From: an uncultured Acidobacteriota bacterium
GTDB lineage: Bacteria; Acidobacteriota; CAIWXX01
Direction of reading: 5' to 3'
NCBI GenBank assembly: GCA_903916735.1
Contig: CAIWXX010000065.1
Span: forward strand, 1-46,306
Length of the DNA: 46,306 nt
Below, piece after piece: positions 39,732 through 46,306 of this stretch (its first letter is position 1; every line of letters starts with the position of its first letter). The notes below the pieces were generated by a model, which was given only the letters and a program-made list of their open reading frames with translations, made no database searches and was not told the DNA's origin. Both the position numbers and the translations under genes were made by a program.

Positions 39732-41267
39732 CTATCGAGCCGGCTTCTCTTCACCGTTCATGACGCGCCAAACCGGACAGATGCCGTCGGGTCCGACGAG
39801 CGCTTTAAAAGGCGCATATTGGAAAAGGCCGTAGAGCATCGTGGGTTCGAGGACGAGCACGGCTCGCAATCCCGCTTCTTGATTCAGCGAGACAATCAAA
39901 GCGCCTGATGGGAATTCGTGAGGGGCGGCCGGCTCACGCTGGACGATCTGACGACCTTGGTAACGATTGTAGACATCGTCAAACTCGCTCTCGATAGCTA
40001 TCAGTTTGCATCGTTCAGCGCTGAGAGTACGTGCCGTGCTCAATCTTTCGTAATGAATGCCATGCCGATCGAGCAGCGCCGAGATGATCTCGGCCGCGGA
40101 AGAATCAACGGCATAGCCCCATGGTGTCTGGACGCTTTTTTTGACGATCAGGTCGTGCATGAAATTGGCCGTCGGAACAAGTCGTTTCAAACCTGAAGCC
40201 TGATCGATGACGGGGAAGTCGGTCACGCGAGGCCCGACGTTGCCCCAGAAACAGTTTGTCGGAATGAAGGCGGGAAGCTTGCTCTGCCGCGCCTGTTGAA
40301 TCACCTGCATATCATCGCGGCGGTGCCGATCATCACGGATGAACGGCCACAGCAGGCCGAGATATGCATCGACGCGCTGCGCGAGATCCGCATCGGGATT
40401 GGCAGACGATCGGGAGACACCGGCTTCGATGATGAAGGAGAGCCCACCATACGCGCCGATGCCATTGCGACCGTCGTCGGGATCCGGCGCCGAATGGCGC
40501 AGTTCGCCGTCCGGAGGCGCATCGCCGACAACATAGCGCATATAGGCATGGCCCGCCTTTTCCATGATGGGCGTTGCGCCTTCAACCCAGCGCTGGGTGG
40601 CCTTTATCTGCTTCTCGTCGAAAAGTGGATGGTTGAGCCCGTCCATCATAATCAGCGGCCATTCCGTCCACCCACGATCGCGATAATCGGATGAATCCCG
40701 CGTGAACTCGTGGCAATCGACGGCGATATGAGGCAGTACCCGCCGGCAGACGCGATACAGCGCTTGCGTTTCGGGTTGCAGAAGGGATAGATGATCACGA
40801 TTCAAATCGGCTCCCGCATCGTTCCGGCGGCTGTTCGCTTCGGCCCCGTCAGGGTTCAGCATCGGCATGATCCAGAGATCCACCGACTCAGGCAACGACT
40901 CGGGTTTCTCGACAATGGTTCGAATCATGTACAGCAAGGCGTCCTTCCCCGAGACTTCGTCGCCATGCTGTTGCGCGTAGAAAAGCACTCGCCATGCGGC
41001 CTTCTCCCCGCCCCGGTTCAAATGAACCAGGTAGACGGGGCGGTTCGCCGCACTCCGGCCTTCCACCGTCACCTTGACCGGCCCCTTGCCGTCGATCTGA
41101 TCGAGAAAGGCTTTCATGTCGGAGAAGGAAATAGTGTGAGTGAGAGAGTGATGATCCGCTGGAAAGCGGTCGGAACCCGGAAGTCGTGAGCTCTCTTGGG
41201 CCGAGGCCTGAAAATTCCCGAATGCAAACAACGCAAGAAAAATCGAGAATGAAATCAGCCTTACCAT
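39732..41267 (-). CDS. M14-family zinc carboxypeptidase-like exported protein
   Basis: 511 residues. Signal peptide at 1-23 (ending ASA). Zinc ligands H101-x2-E104 (QQHGDEVSG) and H186 (DCHEF). The substrate-site run NPDGAEANSRRNDAGADLNRDH is complete, and the likely catalytic Glu is in SFIIEAG (about 286). The C-terminal 180 residues form a region usual in larger bacterial M14 members. The protein probably trims peptides or peptidoglycan outside the cytoplasm; specificity unknown. An open frame continues beyond the TAG stop. Confidence 0.88.
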   Translation of the reverse strand: MVRLISFSIFLALFAFGNFQASAQESSRLPGSDRFPADHHSLTHTISFSDMKAFLDQIDGKGPVKVTVEGRSAANRPVYLVHLNRGGEKAAWRVLFYAQQHGDEVSGKDALLYMIRTIVEKPESLPESVDLWIMPMLNPDGAEANSRRNDAGADLNRDHLSLLQPETQALYRVCRRVLPHIAVDCHEFTRDSSDYRDRGWTEWPLIMMDGLNHPLFDEKQIKATQRWVEGATPIMEKAGHAYMRYVVGDAPPDGELRHSAPDPDDGRNGIGAYGGLSFIIEAGVSRSSANPDADLAQRVDAYLGLLWPFIRDDRHRRDDMQVIQQARQSKLPAFIPTNCFWGNVGPRVTDFPVIDQASGLKRLVPTANFMHDLIVKKSVQTPWGYAVDSSAAEIISALLDRHGIHYERLSTARTLSAERCKLIAIESEFDDVYNRYQGRQIVQREPAAPHEFPSGALIVSLNQEAGLRAVLVLEPTMLYGLFQYAPFKALVGPDGICPVWRVMNGEEKPAR

Positions 41268-41368
41268 GTTGCCTTCCTTTTCAAAGTGACGAAATCGTCG
41301 TTGAACAATTGTATGGTTCTTGAATCGATCCTCTTCAAGCCCGGCACCAGCATGGCGTTATCCGCCAT

Positions 41369-42742
41369 CTATACTGGTTCAAAGGTTGCCACGAATTGAG
41401 CCAGGACCGGCGGGCGGTAGATGAATCGAAGGCCTCGCACTTCGTGGCGTCGCTCGAAGAGATCAATCAGGGTCTCTGCGGCATAAGACAGGTGATTGCT
41501 CGAATAGACGCGTCGCGGGATGGCGAGGCGCAGAAGATCGAGCGCCGGCCATGTCCAGCGGCCCCCGGCTTTATCACGGCGCCCCATCATGACATTGCCC
41601 GTTTCCCAGCTCCTCACGCCTCCATGCACATAGAGCGCCACTGACAACGACCACGCTGGGAGCTGTTCATCCGGAAGGTGTGGGCAGAAGGCACGTCCGT
41701 CCACGTAGATGGCGTGCGCTCCGAACGGCCGCAACACAGGCACACCGCCGGCAGCCAGCTGTTCCCCTAGTGCGCAGGTCGATGCGATGCGATAAGCGAG
41801 GTAGTTTTCATCAAGTGCTTCATCGAAAGCGACGGCGAGAGATTCCAGGTCGCGCCCGGCGAGGCCGCCGGCTGTCGTGACTCCCTCGCTCACCAGAAGG
41901 CGAATGCGAATCTTCTCGGCCCACTCATCGCTATTGATTGAGATGAGTCCGCCGGTGTTGCCAAGTCCGTCTTTCTTCAAGCTCATGAACACCCCATCCG
42001 TCAGGTGGAACATGGCCTGAGCCACTTCGCGCGCCGTCATCCGACGGGCCTCCTCCTCGCGCAGCTTGATCAGGTAGGCGTTTTCGGCGAAGCGAGCTGC
42101 GTCCAGCAGGAGAGGAATGCCATGGCGCCGGCATATCTCCTGCGCCGCACGCAGATTGGCGAGACTGACAGGCTGGCCACCGTGCGAATTGTCGGTGACG
42201 GTGATGACAACAAATCGCACATGTTCCGGTCCGGCTTCACGGATGCTGCCTTCAAGGCGGTTGAGGTCGATATTCCCCTTGAATGGGTGAGGGCTCGCTG
42301 GATCGAGTGCCTCGGGAATCGGCAGGTCACGCGCCACGGCTCCAGCCTCTTCGAAATTCTCCCGCGTCGTCGCGAAGTGCGTGTTGGAAAATATCACGTC
42401 GCCCGGCTTGATAACGGCATGAGCAATGAGGTGTTCGGCCGCACGGCCCTGATGACACGGGATGATATGGCGATGTCCAAGCAGAGATTGCGCTGCCTCG
42501 CGAAATCGGTAGAAACTGCGCGAGCCGGTAAAGGATTCGTCTGCGCCGAGCATTCCGGACCACTGGCGCGTGGACAGAGCTGAGGTGCCTGAGTCGGTGA
42601 CGAAATCGATGATGACCTGCTCGGCTTTCAGCAGGAACGGATTGTAATGCGCATCCCGGATAAATTCTTCGCGCTGTTCGCGTGTCGTCATGTGGATGGG
42701 CTCGACCACCCGGCTGCGATAGGGCTCAATCATTGTTTTCAA
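41369..42742 (-). CDS. Tryptophanase / tyrosine phenol-lyase family beta-eliminating lyase (divergent)
   Basis: 457 residues, PLP fold type I, aligning without gaps to tyrosine phenol-lyase (TPL) numbering as I recall it. Kept: N185 and D214/R217 around the pyridine ring, the cofactor K257 with K256 before it (SLKKDG), and the RLAIPRRVY and RGLRFIYRPP ends. Changed: the acid/base Tyr71 is Phe, Thr124 is Ala, and the phenol-binding Arg381 is Thr (SWETGN). So it is not a typical TPL, and the Tyr71 change also differs from known tryptophanases. A beta-elimination on another amino acid is likely but unproven. No tnaC-like leader was seen. Confidence 0.85.
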   Translation of the reverse strand: MKTMIEPYRSRVVEPIHMTTREQREEFIRDAHYNPFLLKAEQVIIDFVTDSGTSALSTRQWSGMLGADESFTGSRSFYRFREAAQSLLGHRHIIPCHQGRAAEHLIAHAVIKPGDVIFSNTHFATTRENFEEAGAVARDLPIPEALDPASPHPFKGNIDLNRLEGSIREAGPEHVRFVVITVTDNSHGGQPVSLANLRAAQEICRRHGIPLLLDAARFAENAYLIKLREEEARRMTAREVAQAMFHLTDGVFMSLKKDGLGNTGGLISINSDEWAEKIRIRLLVSEGVTTAGGLAGRDLESLAVAFDEALDENYLAYRIASTCALGEQLAAGGVPVLRPFGAHAIYVDGRAFCPHLPDEQLPAWSLSVALYVHGGVRSWETGNVMMGRRDKAGGRWTWPALDLLRLAIPRRVYSSNHLSYAAETLIDLFERRHEVRGLRFIYRPPVLAQFVATFEPV

Positions 42743-43149
42743 GGGCGCCTCCCGGCGTCATCGCGCTGCCGATGTGTTGATGGCGAACATATCCATCTCG
42801 TGGGGAATGTTCACTCGATGATCAGGCAATACTCGGCTACGCATTGTCATCACTGGATCATTGAATTTGCTTTTCACTTGACACGGAAACCTATCGAGGG
42901 TGACCGGAATTGTCAAGGCGATCTGTATTCTCCTGGGATTCGGGGGCAATCCAGGTATCATACATCGGCTGCTGCAGAGGAGCTGAGGTGCCAAGTAGCG
43001 GATGTGAACAGGCCCCTCTGCAAACCCTCCGCTTCTTGGCCGTTGCAAAAAGAAGGAGAATCTCACCGGCAATCTCAATGCTGACGGATTGCTGCCGAGG
43101 ATTCTCTCTTGACAGGCGATTGGCATTAGGGAAACAATAAGCCGCCTCA
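42743..43149 (+). promoter_or_regulatory. Intergenic region with candidate promoter of tRNA-Phe
   Basis: About 400 bases with no credible gene. TTGACA (43109-43114) is a full -35 box; AACAAT (43133-43138) after 18 bases is a partial -10 box, ending 11 bases before the tRNA. Upstream of the lyase gene on the minus strand nothing definite was found. Confidence 0.4.
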
Positions 43150-43225
43150 GCCGGGGTAGCTCAGTTGGTAGAGCGAGGGACTGAAAATCCCTGCGTGGGG
43201 GGTTCAATTCCCTCCCCCGGCACCA
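43150..43225 (+). tRNA. tRNA-Phe (anticodon GAA)
   Basis: 76 bases including encoded CCA. Acceptor stem GCCGGGG/CCCCGGC, D-arm GCTCAGTTGGTAGAGC, anticodon stem GGGA/TCCC region closing the loop CTGAAAA (anticodon GAA), and T-arm GGGGG-TTCAATT-CCCTC. All conserved positions are in place. Confidence 0.96.
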
Positions 43226-43264
43226 ACCTTCTCAATAAGTTATCTCGCATCCCAACCTTCAATG

Positions 43265-43456
43265 CTACTTCGATTGTATAGTTTTTGTATAGTTGATCTC
43301 GGTCGGAGCGTCGAGTAGCTTCACTGCGGTATGCCCTTCACTGGGCATGAGGTGTGCGTATCTAAGGGTCATCATAAGCGTTTTGTGTCCCAAAAGTTCT
43401 TTCAGAGCCAGGAGGCTCACGCCTTCCATCGCCGGGTGTCCCTCCAGATGGAAAGT
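43265..43456 (-). pseudogene. 3' remnant of a tyrosine recombinase (integrase) gene
   Basis: 64 codons open on the minus strand. They encode EGVSLLALKELLGHKTLM, then MTLRYAHLMPSEGHTAVKLLD: the C-terminal box of phage-type integrases with the catalytic His of LGHK and the nucleophile Tyr of RYAH. The first catalytic Arg (HxLRHTFA) and everything before it are missing; an in-frame TGA lies just upstream. It is 40 bases from the 3' end of tRNA-Phe, the classical integration site of such elements. Confidence 0.75.
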
Positions 43457-43568
43457 TCACCCTATCTTCGCAGAATCGGGGTTCCACGTCTAGTCCCTTC
43501 TTTGCGAAAAAAATTTCTCACCCGAATGAATCACCCAATGAATTCAAGGCGCTGCTATTCGTGCGTCA

Positions 43569-44086
43569 GGGCTGTCATTCGCCGGGACACTCGCCGTCGA
43601 TGTCCGCGACTGGCGTCGATCGCATGAACACGAGATCGTCATAGATTTCTTCCACCTTCTTGCGATTCCAAATATCGCATCGGACAAGGTGGGGGTGGAG
43701 CGAAACGCCGAAGCGATCGCGGCGCTTTACCGGCAGCGAGGGCTCAATGTTAGAATCCTGCAGATCGAGGGTGCGCCGCCGGCGGTCTATGCGGCACTTG
43801 ACTCCCCTGGAGCCAAGCGAATTGTGACATTCTACGCGCACTACGACGGTCAGCCCACGAACCCGGCCGAATGGTCCGGCGCTCCGTGCACTCCTATCCT
43901 CAGATCCGGACGCCTCGAAGATGGCGCGAAGTAAATACCGGCCGCTCAGTGGCCGCAGCACTCGATGCACTGCACGCACTCAACCGCCGGCCGGCGGTCA
44001 ATGTGAGGTTCTTATTCGAGGGCGAGGAGGAAGCGGGTTCACCGCACCTCGGCGAGGACTTCAGCAAGCACTTCACCGGGATGGAT
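43569..44086 (+). pseudogene. Broken M20-family peptidase gene
   Basis: Two adjacent pieces in different frames. Piece one (43569-43934) reads RDWRRSHEHEIV, LLAIPNIASD, ERNAEAIAALY, TFYAHYDGQPTNP (His and Asp of the metal site) and LRSGRLEDGAK, then stops. Piece two (about 43946-44086) continues in another frame with SVAAALDALHALN, VNVRFLFEGEEEAGSPHL (catalytic Glu pair) and KHFTGMD. About 25-30 residues between the pieces, including the usual RSASDDK segment, are gone, and nothing of the family follows. Frameshift with deletion plus 3' truncation. From 44087 to 44408 no gene is seen. Confidence 0.75.
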
Positions 44087-44408
44087 AGGAGGCAGTCGGT
44101 TTCTTCGCGTTGCATTCCGATTAATTTCTACGTAGAATACAAGATCGTGACCATATTTTTATGCGATAATTCAGCCGGGTGGAGTCTCTTGCATATCGTT
44201 GGTTCTTGCAAGGGGTCGATTAAAGCCCTGATCCCGGGACAACGCCGCAAAGAGCTGCGGGCCCAGGCCCGCGAGAAGGTCGCGAGTGCCGGGAGCCGAG
44301 GAGCCGCAAGCAAAGCCATTGTCCGTGAGCACCGCAGCGACGAAGTCGACGCCGCACATGCGTCCTTATCGCGGAATCTGGGGGACGCCCCTGCCATACC
44401 AAGCTGAA

Positions 44409-46067
44409 ATGGCCAAGTCGACGGGGTGGCTTCGAGGAATCATCGTCGCACTGGCGCTATTCTGCTCCCTATACTACGCGTGGACTGCCTTCCGACCCAT
44501 CGTGCCAACGCAGTTCGACGATGCCTACATGTTCACGCGTTACGCAAAGCACTATCTCAGCGGCCATGGCTTCTCCTGGAACATTAGTGACGGCCCAAGC
44601 TATGGCTGCAGCAGCCCTCTTCATCTCCTACTCATCACGGCTCTTCGCAGCTCGAGCTCGCTCGATGACGGCGTCCTGCTGACGGCTACATCCATCGTGG
44701 TCGGACTCCTGTCGTGGGTTGCGCTGATCGCTCTCGGATTCCTCGCGCTGGACGACGGCGAGGCACGGCGGAGCTGGCTCCCGCTGCTGGTCATTCCTCG
44801 ACTCGCCACCAGCGACCTCTACCTCTTTCATAGCACGAGCGGCATGGAGACGACGCTCTCAATGCTCATGAACACTCTCCTGATCTGTGCCGTCATCTGG
44901 TGCTGCAAGAAGCCCTCGACAGCGCGCGTCGCAATGTGTGTGGCGGCATCGGCGCTCTCCTTTCTGACTCGGCCCGACAACGGGATCTATTGTCTCCTCT
45001 TCCCTCCGCTTTTCTTGCTCGCATCGGACCGAAGTCAGACGAAACGGGCCGCCATGTACCTCGGAGCGTTCCTCGCCTTTCTTTGCCTCGACGCCGGCCT
45101 CATGAAAATGCTCTTTGGGGACGCCATCCCACTATCCTTCCACGCCAAGCACAGCGGCTTCTACCTGGGGTATCTGGGTGCTCACAACTGGAATCCGATC
45201 CGGTTCATATTCGAATTCCTGGAAGATACCCTGCCGGCGCTCCTGTTGTTCGCCGCCATTTGCTCGCGGCGTGAATGGAGGAAATATGCCGCGATTTTTG
45301 TGCCGGTCGTGCTCACCATCGGCTACTTCTTCACCGTCAACCAGATCATGGGATCCTCGGCGCGATACTACTACCCCTCCTTTCCCTACGTCGTACTCGC
45401 GGCATGGCTCGCCGTCTCGGCCTGGGAAGGGCGCTCCGCAGCCCCGGCCCCGGTTCGTTCCATAGCAGCCCGTGCCGTATTGGGGATCTGCCTCTTGCTG
45501 CTCCTGACGAACCATGAGCAACGGAAGGCGGCTATCGAGTACTACCAGCACCACTGGATAAAGCCTTCCGAAATGTACACGCCTCATCTAACCTATGTAG
45601 CGAAAGCGGGTCACACTCCATCGCGCGCAGGATTCTGGCACGGAATGAACGACTTCGTCGGCCTCGTTCGCAAGATGCCGCCGAACATTGTGCTCGCGGC
45701 ATCCGAATATGGCTTCATCGGCGCGCAGCTGCCCGACAACGACATCCTGGATCTCGTGGGATTGCATGATCGCCGATTCGCTCGACAGGGCTTTTCGGCC
45801 GGCTATCTCTTCTCGCGACAGCCCGACCTCATCCTGCTCCCGCCGGCGGACTATTCCTACACATTTTCGCAGATCGTCGACAGCCCCGAGTTTGTGCAGG
45901 ATTACGAGTACTACCCGGGCTTGTACGTGTACGGCATCGCCCTCCGGAAATCCTCTCCGCGATTCGTCGAGATGCAAAAGGCCCTCGCGGACGAGTTCAA
46001 GCGGATCCTGCCGAAGCGGTCACTCACGGATTACCTGGCAGCACCTCCAGCTAACGCCGGCCCGTAG
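44409..46067 (+). CDS. Polytopic membrane protein, probable GT-C glycosyltransferase
   Basis: 552 residues from ATG 44409, with about ten hydrophobic segments. After the first membrane helix (about 6-22) comes FDDAYMFTRYAKHYLSGHGFSWN, then SSPLHLLL: the Asp-Asp loop of GT-C transferases related to arabinofuranosyl- and mannosyltransferases. The C-terminal 150 residues are soluble, with VLAASEYGFIGAQLPDNDILDLVGLHD. Donor and acceptor unknown. ATG 44409 is taken because hydrophobic sequence begins just after it; the frame is open from 44286, but that part lacks protein-like features. It looks GC-richer than the left part of the window. It lies in the region behind tRNA-Phe and the integrase remnant. 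Confidence 0.75.
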   Translation: MAKSTGWLRGIIVALALFCSLYYAWTAFRPIVPTQFDDAYMFTRYAKHYLSGHGFSWNISDGPSYGCSSPLHLLLITALRSSSSLDDGVLLTATSIVVGLLSWVALIALGFLALDDGEARRSWLPLLVIPRLATSDLYLFHSTSGMETTLSMLMNTLLICAVIWCCKKPSTARVAMCVAASALSFLTRPDNGIYCLLFPPLFLLASDRSQTKRAAMYLGAFLAFLCLDAGLMKMLFGDAIPLSFHAKHSGFYLGYLGAHNWNPIRFIFEFLEDTLPALLLFAAICSRREWRKYAAIFVPVVLTIGYFFTVNQIMGSSARYYYPSFPYVVLAAWLAVSAWEGRSAAPAPVRSIAARAVLGICLLLLLTNHEQRKAAIEYYQHHWIKPSEMYTPHLTYVAKAGHTPSRAGFWHGMNDFVGLVRKMPPNIVLAASEYGFIGAQLPDNDILDLVGLHDRRFARQGFSAGYLFSRQPDLILLPPADYSYTFSQIVDSPEFVQDYEYYPGLYVYGIALRKSSPRFVEMQKALADEFKRILPKRSLTDYLAAPPANAGP

Positions 46068-46088
46068 GACCCAAGGCCCCCCGTTCGC

Positions 46089-46306
46089 TCATTTTCCCGC
46101 CTTAGTAGATGCTCCGGATGCCGCGAGCTGCGGTTTGACATAGTCACTCAGCACCTTGTGGCGATTCTGGTCATCGTTGTGGTTGAAGTAGTACTGTTCG
46201 AACCAGACCAGATCCTCAGCCACTTTTGAAACAGGCTTCTCATGGAGCGTCGCGATATAGGTGTCGAGGTAACTCTCGAAATCGAGGAAATGTATTTCCG
46301 GCACCC
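46089..46306 (-). CDS. Hypothetical protein, C-terminal part (5' end outside window)
   Basis: About 72 codons to the window edge; the frame is open throughout. The peptide is acidic and aromatic (DLVWFEQYYFNHNDDQNRHK) and ends in an Ala/Ser/Lys-rich tail. A GTG at 46304 would be a start only by chance. I recognise no family. It converges with the membrane protein gene, the two stops being about 22 bases apart. Confidence 0.5.
   Translation of the reverse strand, partial: VPEIHFLDFESYLDTYIATLHEKPVSKVAEDLVWFEQYYFNHNDDQNRHKVLSDYVKPQLAASGASTKAGK

Noticed and set aside
39732-39734. TAG as a pyrrolysine codon
   Set aside because: An in-frame open extension alone does not show recoding; no pyl genes or context element are visible in the window, and a nonsense change or gene remnant is simpler.
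1-46306. CRISPR array or replication origin
   Set aside because: No regularly spaced short repeats and no cluster of DnaA-box-like sites were seen on either strand.

Overview
The window looks like a chromosomal segment of a motile, Gram-negative, non-proteobacterial bacterium. LptD shows an LPS-type outer membrane. A GWxTD-domain protein, a PEGA-domain protein, a two-subunit glycine decarboxylase (GcvPA/GcvPB) and csrA next to a fliC-flaG-fliD-fliS cluster would fit Acidobacteriota or a related deep phylum. That placement is inference; no rRNA gene or other decisive marker is present. G+C looks moderate (low to mid 50s by eye), lower inside lptD and higher to the right of the tRNA-Phe gene.

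Layout. 1-3.4 kb: the end of a Fe/Mn superoxide dismutase gene with its terminator, a palindromic repeat, tRNA-Leu(GAG), a Rossmann/DUF2520 gene, csrA and an acetyltransferase gene. 3.5-7.4 kb (minus strand): the late flagellar operon fliC-flaG-fliD-fliS-fliT-like, read from a sigma-28-type promoter. The fliC leader carries a near-ideal CsrA hairpin and there are stem-loops after fliC and after flaG. 7.5-14.8 kb (minus): an AI-2E-type transporter, pgsA, a small secreted protein, a second inverted copy of the repeat, a YhcC-type radical SAM enzyme, a GT-C-like membrane protein and the GWxTD protein. 15.1-19.9 kb (plus): lptD, a TlpA-like thioredoxin, a CobO/BtuR adenosyltransferase and a small secreted protein with its own promoter and terminator. 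20-26.8 kb (minus): acetyltransferase, accA, DUF4416, a DnaE-family protein whose polymerase catalytic site is lost, and a PEGA protein. 27.1-31.7 kb (plus): glycine cleavage operon gcvT-gcvH-gcvPA-gcvPB with a terminator.

31.7-42.7 kb: an M48 protease, a membrane-anchored MsrB-MsrA fusion, a flavodoxin-family gene remnant, a tandem-domain exported protein, a 1.2-kb stretch without a convincing gene, a threonine dehydratase/serine racemase-like enzyme, an EF-hand protein, a DUF72 protein, an M14 carboxypeptidase-like protein with an open frame continuing past its stop codon, and a divergent tryptophanase/tyrosine phenol-lyase homologue. From 43.15 kb: tRNA-Phe(GAA), followed by the 3' end of a tyrosine recombinase gene, a broken M20 peptidase gene and a GC-richer membrane glycosyltransferase-like gene. 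This looks like the worn edge of an element integrated at the tRNA gene.

How the genes work together. The flagellar block supplies the filament (FliC), its cap (FliD), its length-related protein (FlaG) and export chaperones (FliS, FliT-like); CsrA encoded 5 kb away is the likely translational repressor of fliC. GcvT/H/PA/PB form the glycine cleavage system. LptD and PgsA serve envelope building and AccA serves fatty-acid synthesis. The observations most worth a second look are the polymerase-dead PHP/DnaE protein, the fliC leader, the palindromic repeat family, the in-frame extension past the M14 stop codon, and the lyase with three substituted active-site positions.
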